A DNA stretch of 64,000 nucleotides from Rhodopirellula sp. (GTDB taxonomy: Bacteria > Planctomycetota > Planctomycetia > Pirellulales > Thermoguttaceae), in assembly GCA_012728855.1 (NCBI GenBank), contig JAAYEH010000658.1, positions 1-64,000 of the forward strand, read 5' to 3'. Shown here one piece after another: positions 50,844 through 60,777 of this stretch. A program made the translations under genes and the position numbers. Numbering within the stretch: position 1 is the first letter of the stretch; every line of letters starts with the position of its first letter. The notes beneath the pieces were generated by a model. It was given only the letters and a program-made list of their open reading frames with translations, searched no databases and was not told the DNA's origin.

Positions 50844-53039
50844 ATGCACGACGTCTCGCTGGCGTTTTTCTGGCACCAGCATCAACCCTACTATCCCGAC
50901 GACGTCGCGCAGGCGAATCCCATGCCCTGGGTTCGCCTGCACGGCACGAAGGACTACTGGGGGATGGCGATGCTTCTCCGGGAAGTCCCCGAGATGCACG
51001 CCACGATCAACCTGGTGCCCAGCCTGCTCCACCAGATGCTCGCCTACACCGAGGGCGGCCATCAGGATCGGCACCTGCAGATATCCCGGTCACCGGCCGA
51101 CGGCCTGTCCGAGGAGGACGTGCATTACCTCCTCGATAATTTCTTCATGGCCCATCCCGACCAGATGATCCGGCCGTTCAAGCGCTATCAAGAACTGTAC
51201 CTCAAGCGAGGCTTTTCGGTCGATTCCGCGGAGCGCGCCAGGAAACGATTCTCGAAGCGCGACCTCATCGACCTGGTGTGCTGGTCCAACCTGGCGTGGA
51301 TCCACCCGCTTGCCTTCGAGACCGATCCGGAATTGGCGGCATTCCAGAAAAAGGGACGATCCTGGAGTGAAGAGGAAAAACAATGGCTGTTGGACAAGCA
51401 GCTTGAATTGCTGGGGCAGGTTGTGCCGCTACACCGGGAATTGCAGCAGCGCGGCCAACTCGAACTGACCACGACGCCGTTTTACCACCCGATTCTCCCG
51501 CTGCTCTGGGACAAGCGGTTGGCTCGCCGCGCCATGCCGGAGGTGGGGCTTCCGCGAGCAATGGACGGCTACGCCGAGGATGCCAAAGAACACATCCGCC
51601 GGGCCATCGAATACCACGAGAAGATTTTCGGGCAGAGGCCGCGCGGGATGTGGCCTTCGGAGGGTTCGGTCTGCCAAGCAGTCGTCGCCCCGATTGCGGA
51701 AGCCGGCATCCAGTGGATCGCCACCGACGAGGAGATCCTCTCCTGCTCGACCGATGGCTGGATCTCCCGCGACGGCAACGGATTCCTCCGCAACCCGGAA
51801 ATGCTCTATCGTCCCTGGCGGGTCGAGGAGGGAGGCCGGCAACTCCAGATGGTCTTCCGCGACCATGCCATGAGCGACCAGATCGGTTTTCACTACCAGC
51901 GTTACCTGGCCGATCATGCCGTCGACGATTTTGTCGGAAAGATCGAGGCGATCGGACGGGCCACCCGAGGCAACGCCGGTCACCGGCCGTCGCTGGTGAG
52001 CATTATTCTCGACGGGGAGAACTGCTGGGAATACTATCCCAACGCCGGCGTCGATTTCCTCAGAAAACTGTACCGCCGCATCGTTCAGCATCCCAAGATT
52101 TCACCGGTGCGGGTCTGCGATTACTTGGCCCACTACCCGGCCACCGACAAGATCGGCCACCTCTTTCCCGGCAGTTGGATTCAGCACAACTTCGGGATCT
52201 GGATCGGGCATCCCGAGTGCAATCGAGCCTGGGATCTGCTCGACGAGACCCGCAAGCACCTCGTGGCGGCCGCATGCAGGCGGGCCCGTGAACCGGAGAA
52301 GATCGAGCGGGCTTGGGAGGAGCTTTTTATTGCCGAAGGGAGCGATTGGTTCTGGTGGTTCGGCGACTCCCACACCAGCGCGCAGGACGCGCTGTTCGAC
52401 CGCCTCTTCCGCAAGCATCTCCAGAACGTCTATACCCTGCTGGGCGACCAGCCACCCAGCGAACTGGCTCGTCCGATCAGCCAGGGCTTCCGGCACAAAC
52501 TGCACACGCTGCCTTCCGGCTTGTTGAAAGTGAAGGTGGACGGCCGCCGAACCTATTTCGAGTGGATCAACTCCGGCCGCTATGCTTGCCGCAGTGGGCG
52601 GGGCACCATGAGTATGGCCGAAGAGGGGATTGCCTCGGATCTCTATTTCGGATTCGACACCCAACGACTCTACGTCCGAATCGACGCCCGCGGCGGCCCG
52701 GTTCGAGAACGGCTGACGAGTGTCCACAGCGTGCGGGTGCGGTTTTTTCAGCCGGAAGGGTTCGAGATACAAATCACCGATCCGGCCTGTAAGACCCCAT
52801 CCGCCCGCTTGTACCACGACGAAATCTCGGTCGCCCAATCGGGGGTGGAAGCGGCCGGTGACGCGATCTTCGAATTGGCCGTTCCGTTCTACAGTCTGGC
52901 AGTGAAGACCGGCGACCCGGTACATTTCTGCGTGGAATTGCTCCAAGATGCTGTGCCGGTCGAGCGGATACCCAACGAGGGGGCTATCGAGACCGTCGTG
53001 CCGTCGCCCGACTATGAGATGATCATGTGGCAAGCATAA
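50844..53039 (+). CDS. Glycoside hydrolase family 57 enzyme (alpha-amylase-like)
   Basis: This 731-aa cytoplasmic enzyme starts at the ATG 50844, after GAAGGAGAG. The GH57 N-terminal motif is LAFFWHQHQPYYPDD. The catalytic nucleophile should be Glu273 in MWPSEGSVC and the acid/base Asp390 in IILDGENCWEYY, both in the expected order. A C-terminal beta-rich domain (about 570-730) includes a DOMON-like stretch (YFGFDTQRLYVRIDARGG). GH57 retaining enzymes cut or transfer alpha-glucans. This subgroup is annotated as alpha-amylase or amylopullulanase-like, and its exact specificity is unknown. It is placed between glgA and galT, so it probably trims or branches the glucan made by GlgA. Confidence 0.88.
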   Translation: MHDVSLAFFWHQHQPYYPDDVAQANPMPWVRLHGTKDYWGMAMLLREVPEMHATINLVPSLLHQMLAYTEGGHQDRHLQISRSPADGLSEEDVHYLLDNFFMAHPDQMIRPFKRYQELYLKRGFSVDSAERARKRFSKRDLIDLVCWSNLAWIHPLAFETDPELAAFQKKGRSWSEEEKQWLLDKQLELLGQVVPLHRELQQRGQLELTTTPFYHPILPLLWDKRLARRAMPEVGLPRAMDGYAEDAKEHIRRAIEYHEKIFGQRPRGMWPSEGSVCQAVVAPIAEAGIQWIATDEEILSCSTDGWISRDGNGFLRNPEMLYRPWRVEEGGRQLQMVFRDHAMSDQIGFHYQRYLADHAVDDFVGKIEAIGRATRGNAGHRPSLVSIILDGENCWEYYPNAGVDFLRKLYRRIVQHPKISPVRVCDYLAHYPATDKIGHLFPGSWIQHNFGIWIGHPECNRAWDLLDETRKHLVAAACRRAREPEKIERAWEELFIAEGSDWFWWFGDSHTSAQDALFDRLFRKHLQNVYTLLGDQPPSELARPISQGFRHKLHTLPSGLLKVKVDGRRTYFEWINSGRYACRSGRGTMSMAEEGIASDLYFGFDTQRLYVRIDARGGPVRERLTSVHSVRVRFFQPEGFEIQITDPACKTPSARLYHDEISVAQSGVEAAGDAIFELAVPFYSLAVKTGDPVHFCVELLQDAVPVERIPNEGAIETVVPSPDYEMIMWQA

Positions 53040-53065
53040 ACTGACCCAGGAACGATTGATCGACC

Positions 53066-54109
53066 ATGCCCGATTTGCGCAAAGACCCCATCGTCGGCCG
53101 CTGGGTGATCGTGGCCAAGAGCCGAGCGAAGCGTCCCCACGACTTTGAATCGTCGCCGCGGCTCCTTGTAGGCCGGTTTTGTCCCTTTTGCGAGGGGAAC
53201 GAGGATAAGACGCCGGGCGAGATCATCGCCTACCGCAACGCGGGCAGCCATCGCAACCGCGATGGCTGGCGAGTCCGCGTGGTGCCCAATAAGTTCCCCG
53301 CCCTTGAGATCGAAGGCGACCTCAACAAGCGGGGCGATGGGATTTACGACACGATGCGAGGGGTCGGAGCCCATGAGGTAATCATTGAGACCCCCAAGCA
53401 CCTGCTGAGCACCTCCCAACTCTCCGAGGAACAGTTGCGCGAGGTCTTCTGGGTCTATCGCGACCGGCTCGTCGATCTCAAGAAGGATTCGCGGCTGGTT
53501 TACGGGATGATCTTCAAGAACGTGGGAGCGGCCGCCGGAGCGTCGCTGGAGCATACCCACAGCCAACTCATCGTGACCCCCATCGTGCCGATCAACGTCT
53601 GGGAAGAAATGACCGGCTCGCTGGAGTTCTACAATTATCGCGGTCGCTGCGTCTACTGCGACATGATCCAGCAGGAGTTGGCGACCGAGAAACGGATCGT
53701 CCTCGACACCCCCGGTTTCGTCGCCTTTTGCCCCTTCGCCAGCCGCTTTCCCTTCGAGACCTGGGTGTTGCCGAAGGTCCATTCCAGCCACTATGAAAAC
53801 ATCCAAAAGAACGCCGTGGACGAGCTCTCCGGTGTGATGAAGCAGGTGATCGGCAAGATCGAGGCGGCGCTCGACCAGCCGGCCTACAACTATATTATTC
53901 ACACGGGCCCGTTTGACACCAAGGAACTTGGGCACTATCACTGGCATATCGAGATTATTCCGAGCTTGACGAAAGCAGCCGGTTTTGAGTGGGGCACCGG
54001 TTTTTACATCAATCCGGTCACACCGGAAGAAGCGGCGTTGTTCTTGCGGGAAGTGGAATTTGTTGAACTTCCCGAACCACAAAATTTTCCAGCAAGGGGA
54101 ACTGGATAA
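53066..54109 (+). CDS. galT: Galactose-1-phosphate uridylyltransferase-like HIT-superfamily enzyme
   Basis: This 347-aa protein has the GalT layout. The nucleophile motif is HTHSQ (His163-Gln167, His165 the expected attacker, with Thr in place of the usual Pro) after AAAGASLE. The zinc-type cysteines are CPFC near residue 39 and YCDM at about 194. [11 protein letters not shown] and [10 protein letters not shown] are also present. GalT exchanges UMP between UDP-glucose and galactose-1-phosphate. Because it lies in a glucan cluster with glgA, it could instead work on glucose-1-phosphate and ADP- or UDP-glucose, as some plant GalT-like ADP-glucose phosphorylases do. The sequence does not decide this. 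No galK or galE is nearby. Confidence 0.88.
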   Translation: MPDLRKDPIVGRWVIVAKSRAKRPHDFESSPRLLVGRFCPFCEGNEDKTPGEIIAYRNAGSHRNRDGWRVRVVPNKFPALEIEGDLNKRGDGIYDTMRGVGAHEVIIETPKHLLSTSQLSEEQLREVFWVYRDRLVDLKKDSRLVYGMIFKNVGAAAGASLEHTHSQLIVTPIVPINVWEEMTGSLEFYNYRGRCVYCDMIQQELATEKRIVLDTPGFVAFCPFASRFPFETWVLPKVHSSHYENIQKNAVDELSGVMKQVIGKIEAALDQPAYNYIIHTGPFDTKELGHYHWHIEIIPSLTKAAGFEWGTGFYINPVTPEEAALFLREVEFVELPEPQNFPARGTG

Positions 54110-54214
54110 ACTGGGGTGCGGCTGCCGAATAAGTAAATAATTCCGGGCGGTTTCCACGCGACTCGGGATTCGTCATGCAGCCCTCCCCACGTATACCACT
54201 CAGCACGCGACATT

Positions 54215-56383
54215 ATGGCCAATACCATCCGACTTGCCCTGGTTCTCCACAATCACCAGCCTATCGGCAATTTCCACCACGTTTTCGAGCAGGCGTACCA
54301 GGAAAGCTACCGGCCCTTTCTCGACGTTTTCTCGCGTTACGAATCGCTGAAGATCGCCCTGCACACCAGCGGCTCACTGATGGAGTGGCTCGATGAGCAC
54401 CACCCCGAATACGTTGACTCGCTTGCCGAACTGGTTGCCCAGGGGCGGATCGAAATCATCGGCGGGGCGTTCTACGAACCGATCCTGGCGATGCTCCCCT
54501 CCCGGGATCGCATCGGCCAGATTCACAGCTACACACAATGGCTGGAGAACCGCCTGGCGGCGCGCGTCCGCGGTATGTGGATTGCTGAACGCGTCTGGGA
54601 GCAATCCTTTGCTCGCGACATCGCTTCCGCCGGCATCGAGTACACCGTGTTGGACGACTTCCACTTCCGCTGCGCTGGGCTGACCGAAGCGGACCTTCAC
54701 GGCTACTATGCCACCGAGGACGACGGCCGTGTCGTTTCGATCTTCCCCGGCAGCGAACGGCTCCGCTACACCATCCCCTTCGCCGATCCCCGGGAAACGA
54801 TCGAGTATCTCCGCGGCATTGCCCGGCAGCACGACAACGCGGCGGTGGCCTTTGGCGACGACGGCGAGAAGTTCGGCACCTGGCCGGAGACCCACAAACA
54901 TTGCTACGAGGATCGCTGGCTGGAACGATTCCTCGATGCCTTGGTGGAGAACCAGGACTGGATCCGCGTCACCACCCCAGGCGAAACAATCGACAACGTG
55001 CCGCCGCTGGGCAAGATCTACCTGCCCGATTGCAGCTACCGTGAGATGACGGAGTGGGTGTTGCCCGTGCCGCAGCAGGTCGAATACGACCGCGTTTCGC
55101 ACGAGATCGCCGACGATCCTCGCTGGCCGTCGCTGAAACGGTTCGTCCGCGGCGGAAACTGGCGGAATTTCAAGATCCGCTATCCTGAGGCCGACGAGAT
55201 GTACTCGCGGATGATGCACGTCAGCCGCCGCCTCCACGACGCCGTCGAGTGCGGCATTGCGGGCGAGTTGATCGAAGAGGCGAGAACGGAACTATACCGC
55301 GGTCAGTGCAACTGTAGCTACTGGCATGGTGCGTTCGGCGGCATCTACCTGCCGCATTTGCGCAACGCCGTATATCAGAAGCTGATTCGCGCCGAGAATC
55401 TGCTCGAGCGCGCCACCCGCGCCGCGGAAACGTGGATCGAGGTGAAGGCCGACGACTTCAACTTCGACGGCCGTCCGGAAGTTCGACTCGCCAACGACAA
55501 GCTGATCGCCTTGATCAATCCCACCGCCGGCGGACACCTGTACGAACTCGACGTCCGCTCGATCACCCACAATCTGCTGGCGACGCTTACCCGGCGACCG
55601 GAAGCCTATCACCGCAAAGTTCTGGCCGGCGGCGCCAACGGTAACCAGAACTGCGCCAGCATTCACGAGCGGGTCATCTGCAAGCAAGAGGGGCTCGATC
55701 GGCAGATTCAGTACGATCCTTACCCTCGCAAGAGCCTCGTCGACTTGTTCTACGATAACCACGCCACGTTGGAAGCCGTCGCTGCAGGCCAGGCGCCCCA
55801 GCGCGGCGATTTCGTCGCCGGCAACTACGAAGCGAGACTCCGGCGCAACCCCGATCGCATCCAGGTGATGCTCGTCCGCGACGGCGCGGCCTTCGGTCTG
55901 CCGTTGCGAATTACCAAAGGCGTGACTCTCGATGCCGGCAGTTCCACTCTTCAGATCGCGTATCTGCTGGAAGGACTGCACAACGACATCCCGCTGCATT
56001 TCGGCGTTGAAATGAATTTCGCGGGCCTGCCGGCCGGCGCCGACGACCGCTATTTCCACGACCATCACGGCACTCGACTTGGGCAATTCAGCGCAAGTCT
56101 TGATTTGAGCGACGTGGAGGGGCTGGGACTTACCGACGAGTGGCTAGGCGTCGACGTTTGCCTGAAATCCTCGCGTCCGACGAACATCTGGGCCTTCCCG
56201 GTTCAGAGTGTGAGCCAGTCGGAGGGCGGTTTTGAACTGGTCCACCAGTCGGTGGTCGTTCAGCCGCACTGGTTCGTCGTCCCCGACTCGGAAGGCCGTT
56301 GGAGCGTAACGCTCGAAATGGCCGTCGACACGCGTCGGGCAGACAGCCGTATAGAGGAGTCCCAGGCAGTAGCCACCGGCTGA
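54215..56383 (+). CDS. GH57 4-alpha-glucanotransferase-like enzyme
   Basis: This 722-aa protein matches the GH57 glucanotransferase/amylase group of Thermococcus litoralis. The N-terminal motif is LVLHNHQPIGNFHHVFEQAY. The nucleophile is Glu125 in MWIAERVWEQ and the acid/base Asp215 or Asp216 in FGDDGEKFGTWPE, close to Glu123 and Asp214 of the archaeal enzyme. The central region (SYWHGAFGGIYLPHLRN) and the C-terminal beta-sandwich (about 425-710, HLYELDVRSITHNLL) are those of the DUF1925/DUF1926 domains. It would shorten or rearrange maltodextrins. It is the last gene of the glucan cluster. No strong ribosome site precedes its ATG. Confidence 0.9.
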   Translation: MANTIRLALVLHNHQPIGNFHHVFEQAYQESYRPFLDVFSRYESLKIALHTSGSLMEWLDEHHPEYVDSLAELVAQGRIEIIGGAFYEPILAMLPSRDRIGQIHSYTQWLENRLAARVRGMWIAERVWEQSFARDIASAGIEYTVLDDFHFRCAGLTEADLHGYYATEDDGRVVSIFPGSERLRYTIPFADPRETIEYLRGIARQHDNAAVAFGDDGEKFGTWPETHKHCYEDRWLERFLDALVENQDWIRVTTPGETIDNVPPLGKIYLPDCSYREMTEWVLPVPQQVEYDRVSHEIADDPRWPSLKRFVRGGNWRNFKIRYPEADEMYSRMMHVSRRLHDAVECGIAGELIEEARTELYRGQCNCSYWHGAFGGIYLPHLRNAVYQKLIRAENLLERATRAAETWIEVKADDFNFDGRPEVRLANDKLIALINPTAGGHLYELDVRSITHNLLATLTRRPEAYHRKVLAGGANGNQNCASIHERVICKQEGLDRQIQYDPYPRKSLVDLFYDNHATLEAVAAGQAPQRGDFVAGNYEARLRRNPDRIQVMLVRDGAAFGLPLRITKGVTLDAGSSTLQIAYLLEGLHNDIPLHFGVEMNFAGLPAGADDRYFHDHHGTRLGQFSASLDLSDVEGLGLTDEWLGVDVCLKSSRPTNIWAFPVQSVSQSEGGFELVHQSVVVQPHWFVVPDSEGRWSVTLEMAVDTRRADSRIEESQAVATG

Positions 56384-56419
56384 TCGATTCTCTACAATCT
56401 GGGCAGCTGATTGGAAAGG

Positions 56420-56968
56420 GGAAAGGGATTTCAAGATAACCGTCTGCTCGCCGGCACGGGACTCACCCGGCGAAACGGCAAGAAGCTCGATTCTCTGCTT
56501 CCAGTTGGCCTACTTCGTGGCCAGCGACCGGCGCGTCGGTGGCTCGCTGATGCGGGTTTGCGGCGATACCCGCTTCGCCAAGGGCGCCAGCCCGTACAAG
56601 CCGAACGTCGGCATCCAGTTTCGCCACGAGTTCGGCCGGGACGTGCATGTCCCAGGGTTTTGCGTCCACATCGCGCCGGAGGAGTGCTCCCCGGCCGTCG
56701 GAATCTGGGGGCCGGACATGGCCTCGCTCACGCAGATCCGCCAGGCGATTGTCGATCATCCGGATCGCTGAGCCGAAGTTTCGCTGCGTCGTCGAACTGG
56801 AGGGCGGCAGTCTGAAATCCTCTCGCGGGGATTCCACATATGAATCGCAGCCCAAGCCGCTCGCGGAATTCCCCGACCTTGACGCTAACTCGTACATGTC
56901 GCGAACCCGCCGTAGACGTCCATCCATGCCGTACACCAGAGCTTGCAAGGAGCCGGACGGGGATGAAT
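56420..56968 (+). pseudogene. Decayed DUF2461 (TIGR02453) gene
   Basis: One frame (56505-56771) reads GDTRFAKGASPYKPNVGIQF, then DVHVPGFCVHIAPEECSPAVG and a C-terminal IRQAIVDHPDR, which is the centre of a DUF2461 protein. It stops at 56769-56771. The expected continuation seems to lie in another frame (LEGGSLKSSRG at about 56800). The start of the domain is also missing. At least one frameshift and two truncations make it a relic. Intact family members have about 220 residues and no known function. Confidence 0.6.
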
Positions 56969-57015
56969 AATGGATGCCGTCATTTGCCCCTCGAGCCTCA
57001 TGGTTGGAAGGTGTC

Positions 57016-58284
57016 GTGGCCGAATCATTCGATCCCTACCGCGACTGGCTGAACTTTGCCAGTGGGCAACGGCCGGTAACGCACTACGCTTTGTTCGGGC
57101 TGGAACCCCTGGAGAGCGATGCGGACGAGATCCGCAGGGCAATCGCTCAGCTCATGGCAAAGGTTCGCGGCATTCGTCCGGGCAATCGTATGCGGGTGTG
57201 GCAGGAGATGATCGATGAGATTTCAACCGCCAAGGCCTGCCTGACCGATCCAGCAGCGAAGGCGGCCTACGATGCCCAACTGAGTGGAAGCCTGGGTATG
57301 GCGCGAGCGGCGTCACATCATCCGGGTTGTCCTCGGCCGATTCCCATCGCTCTGCAAAGCTGTCCCACCCCTCAGCCCGCCGATTCCTCTCAGGCTCCTC
57401 AGGCATGGCCCGGTCAGCCCGACGTAGCGGCCCGTCCGCCCGAGTACGTCCCCCCAGCGTCCGACTCTGATACAGCCCCGTCCCCGGTGCCCTCTGGGAT
57501 TGTTGTCAGGCCGGATGCTCGGCTAAGGCGGCGGAACACCTCGATCGCCTATCGGACGTTCAAAGGGCTGTTGTCGTTGCTGGTGTTGCTGGCGATTGGG
57601 GTCGGGTTTGTCAAATATCGACGATACCTCAACGACCGGCCTCTCGCTCGCGTTCGGCAACCGGATCCGACAGCCGTCGATACGTCCACAGGACGGCTGC
57701 CCGGCCACGATTCCGCGGACACGGCTGCCGAAGAGTTTTTGAAGGTCAGCATGCAAAAGAACCTGACCGAGCTGGTTGCGGCCCTGGCTGCCCGTGACAT
57801 TTCCGTCGCGGAGGGGTTCATGGATCAAGCCCGGGCCAACGCCTCCTCGCCCGACGATCAGAAGACCGTCGACAAGTACGAGAGACTCTTTGAGGACGTG
57901 CGGGAATTCTGGCGGATCATTGGCGATCGCGTGAGCAAGTTTCGGCCTCAGGAAGAGGTGGCCTTGGGCAAAACGCGGATCATCGTCGTCGAGGCCCGGG
58001 GCGGACGATTTTCCTTTAGGTATGGCAGAAAGATCTTCGAAGGCCCGATCGAAACCATGCCTACCTGGCTGGTGGTCGTCCTGGCCGACGGCAACCTGGA
58101 CAGCGACGGTCGATCCAAGGAACTCTACGGCGCGTTCCTGGCCGTCGATCCCGAAGGCGACCGTTCCCGTGCGAGGGCCCTATGGTCCGAGGCCGCCAGC
58201 GCGGGCGTCAAGATCGAGGAATCGCTCCCCTCGCTCGACTCGCTGCTGGCAACGCAATCGCAGTCAGCATCGTTCGAACAATAA
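57016..58284 (+). CDS. Planctomycete J-domain-like protein with one membrane segment
   Basis: This 422-aa protein starts most likely at the GTG 57016, after GGAAGG; an ATG 14 codons earlier is an alternative. The N-terminus (FDPYRDWLNFASGQRPVTHY, then ISTAKACLTDPAAKAAYDAQL) is the DnaJ-like module that fronts many planctomycete kinases and membrane proteins; the HPD motif of true J domains is absent. A Pro-rich linker follows to about residue 165, then one membrane helix (LLSLLVLLAIGVGFVKY, about 175-195). The external or periplasmic part is helical first (LTELVAALAARDISVAEGFMDQARANA in outline), then beta-rich. Its role is unknown. It converges with the PPC-domain gene. Confidence 0.75.
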   Translation: MAESFDPYRDWLNFASGQRPVTHYALFGLEPLESDADEIRRAIAQLMAKVRGIRPGNRMRVWQEMIDEISTAKACLTDPAAKAAYDAQLSGSLGMARAASHHPGCPRPIPIALQSCPTPQPADSSQAPQAWPGQPDVAARPPEYVPPASDSDTAPSPVPSGIVVRPDARLRRRNTSIAYRTFKGLLSLLVLLAIGVGFVKYRRYLNDRPLARVRQPDPTAVDTSTGRLPGHDSADTAAEEFLKVSMQKNLTELVAALAARDISVAEGFMDQARANASSPDDQKTVDKYERLFEDVREFWRIIGDRVSKFRPQEEVALGKTRIIVVEARGGRFSFRYGRKIFEGPIETMPTWLVVVLADGNLDSDGRSKELYGAFLAVDPEGDRSRARALWSEAASAGVKIEESLPSLDSLLATQSQSASFEQ

Positions 58285-58378
58285 CTTTCCGATTGATGGA
58301 TGAGCGCTGTAGGGAACACCCTCCGTGGCGTTCCGGAAAGTGCCGAAAGATTCCGCTTTGCCCTCGAACGATGCTGAC
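58263..58378. repeat. 15-bp inverted repeat bracketing two convergent gene ends
   Basis: GTCAGCATCGTTCGA at 58263-58277 is perfectly complementary to 58364-58378. A nested pair ACTTTCCG and CGGAAAGT lies inside. The arms contain or touch the last codons of both genes, so it may be a shared terminator. Confidence 0.6.
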
Positions 58379-60705
58379 TATTCAGCCCCTTCGCATTCGG
58401 CGACCTTCTCGCGGTAGAACTCCGCGGAAAGCAGGCCTTCGTCGAACAGACGCTCTAATTCCTGTAATCGCCGGGCCACCTGCGCTTTGGTGAATTTCGG
58501 TTTCTCGGCCGGGGCCTTTGCCGGCGACGCTGCCGCCGTTGTGTCGGGTTTGCGGCGAGGCTTCGAGTTCTCGCCCGTAAGGTCGACGACCAGGGCCTTC
58601 AACTCCTTGGCCGGCACGAGATGTCGCCATAGGAATGCCTGCATCTGGTCCTCCGCCGGCACGGCCTCATAGATGACCCGGTTTGAGCCGATCATCGCAC
58701 TTCCGTGGACCACCAGGTCGTGCAATCCAGGCGTCACACCCGGGTCGGCCCGGATCGTCAGCCGCACGACCGAGTCGTACTCGCCGATGATCACCGGATC
58801 GGCCGAGATTCCCGCGGGCGGGTCGTTGAGATCCACTGTGATCGGCTCAACGAAGCCTTCTTTCCGGTAGACATAGACGCTCAGCGTATCGCTGCCGCCA
58901 CTGCGCAGAAAGACGCTCGATGGCACCACCCGCAAGGCAAAGTCGGGCCGAGGTCGACTGATCCGCAGACGGTAGACATAATCCGTTCCGCCGCTGCGGG
59001 TGGTATCGCCCAAGCGGATTTGATACGTGCCGTCGGCGGGCAGCGTGGTCGTGAAGTAGGAATCGGCGTAGCGGGTGTTCGTTCCGGCCTCCGGGTCGTC
59101 GCTGTCGTCGTTCACCGCCAACAGCTTGCCCTGCGCATCGGTAAGCGTCAGCAGGCTGTCCAGCATGGAATTGAGCCGCCGGGCCTTGACCTCGGCGACG
59201 ATCGTTTCGCCTTCGCGCCCACTGAACTGGAACACGTCCCAATCGTCGGCCACGTCGATGCGGCCATTGACGATCACGGGAAGTTCGACCTTCTGGGCGT
59301 GTTCCGGGTCGTTGTTGGGCTCCGTTTCATTACACTCCGGCAGCGTGTCCGGAGCGAACAGCACGCGGTTGGACTCCCGGTCGTTCTTCGTCGCCTTGAG
59401 GACGTGATATCCCGTCTCCGAATCTTCGATCGGGGAACTCAAGACGGCCCCATCGATATTCCAGCCCTCGACTTCGATGGGCGGCGAAGTGCCGAACTTC
59501 GCTCCCAACGGAAAGATGCTCGTCACCAGCGGCGACTCGTCGATGGTCACGCGATAGACGAAATCCTCCCGCCCGCGATAGATCGCGTCATTGATCGCCA
59601 AGACATACTCGCCGTCCTTGGGCACATCGAACATGATCAGCGGATCGGGGTTGAAGTAGAAGCGGTCGTTGTAGGCTACCTCCTTGCCCCGGGCGTCGTA
59701 AAGGGCCAGCACGGGTTCGAACCAGCCGGGAACGGCATCGGCGATGAACGGCACCAACTCCCGCGCGGAGGTCGAAATCACCAGCCGTCGGCCATACTGG
59801 GCCTTGAAGCGATAGCGATGCACTTCGCCCGACGCGATCTGGCCATTCACCGTGCAGGGCACGGTAATGGGACGCTCGGCCTCATTGTCGCCCCGCCTCC
59901 GCAGGGCGAGCGCCTCTTTGCCGAGAACCTGCTGCTCGCCGGTAAGCATCGGCGCGCGGCTGACTTCCGGCAATTGGCCGACGTGGAAGACCATCGGGTT
60001 CGACGGGCCGCGGTCGCCGATGATCCGCAACTCGCGCTTGCCGGGCGGTGCGTCGGGGGTAAAGGTGATGTCGGCGATCACGAGGCTCGATATCGCTGCG
60101 CAGGCCGGCCGCTGCACGTATTCGGCCATCCGGGTGCGAATCTGGATGACCGTGCCCAGGATCTCCGGGTCGATGCCTAACTTCTGCGGGTCGATTGTCG
60201 AACGCGTATTCTTAACTCCCAGGGCGTTAAGACGCGACAACATTTCCTGGCTCACCACCGGCACGTCCGCGTCCGCCATCGTATCGGGCGTTTCGGTGGC
60301 TTCCATGAGCATCTCCCACTTGGCCTTCGGCACACGACCCTTGAACGCGTCCAGTTGTTCCCTTAATAGGGTTACGTCCTGAGTGCCCAGTTTCCGGAGA
60401 TACGCGACGACCTTTCCGGAGACACCCTTGCCGGTGACAATGACGTCATTGACGCCGTCGAGGTTTTGCCCCCCAAGCTTGATCCGGACTGTCGTGCCTT
60501 GTTGTCCGCCAGCCGGGTAGACATATCCGAGGTAGGGCCGGACCTGGGCACTGGCCGCCGCAGCCATCGCCAGCGCCGCGGCCATGGCCAGCAGCGCTCG
60601 TCGCTTTGCGCTGCGTAACTGTTCACGGGGCGGCCGGGGACCGGTCCATTTTTCGGCCGATCGACATGTCTTGTCAGCAAAGACGCTGGCCGAAAACATG
60701 GACAT
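58378..60705 (-). CDS. Secreted protein with pre-peptidase C-terminal (PPC) domains and a SHOCT-like tail
   Basis: This 775-aa protein starts best at the ATG 60705, after GAAAGGGG; an ATG 15 codons upstream is possible. A long basic N-terminus leads to the signal helix RALLAMAAALAMAAAASAQ. An IPT-like beta domain follows (YVYPAGGQQGTTVRIKLGGQ). Two or three PPC-like domains are visible: VNGQIASGEVHRYRFKAQYG at about 300, and VNGRIDVADDWDVFQFSGRE with NDDSDDPEAG at about 500. A Lys/Pro/Ala linker and a short SHOCT-like helix (VARRLQELERLFDEGLLSAE) end the chain. The type is widespread in planctomycetes after DUF1501 genes. It is 73 bp downstream of the DUF1501 gene and its role is unknown. Confidence 0.82.
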   Translation of the reverse strand: MSMFSASVFADKTCRSAEKWTGPRPPREQLRSAKRRALLAMAAALAMAAAASAQVRPYLGYVYPAGGQQGTTVRIKLGGQNLDGVNDVIVTGKGVSGKVVAYLRKLGTQDVTLLREQLDAFKGRVPKAKWEMLMEATETPDTMADADVPVVSQEMLSRLNALGVKNTRSTIDPQKLGIDPEILGTVIQIRTRMAEYVQRPACAAISSLVIADITFTPDAPPGKRELRIIGDRGPSNPMVFHVGQLPEVSRAPMLTGEQQVLGKEALALRRRGDNEAERPITVPCTVNGQIASGEVHRYRFKAQYGRRLVISTSARELVPFIADAVPGWFEPVLALYDARGKEVAYNDRFYFNPDPLIMFDVPKDGEYVLAINDAIYRGREDFVYRVTIDESPLVTSIFPLGAKFGTSPPIEVEGWNIDGAVLSSPIEDSETGYHVLKATKNDRESNRVLFAPDTLPECNETEPNNDPEHAQKVELPVIVNGRIDVADDWDVFQFSGREGETIVAEVKARRLNSMLDSLLTLTDAQGKLLAVNDDSDDPEAGTNTRYADSYFTTTLPADGTYQIRLGDTTRSGGTDYVYRLRISRPRPDFALRVVPSSVFLRSGGSDTLSVYVYRKEGFVEPITVDLNDPPAGISADPVIIGEYDSVVRLTIRADPGVTPGLHDLVVHGSAMIGSNRVIYEAVPAEDQMQAFLWRHLVPAKELKALVVDLTGENSKPRRKPDTTAAASPAKAPAEKPKFTKAQVARRLQELERLFDEGLLSAEFYREKVAECEGAE

Positions 60706-60777
60706 GTCCCCTTTCTCCCCGCCCCGTGAACGGTTACGTGCGCTGCTCATAAGATGGCTCCGCTGTTTGCGCGATCG

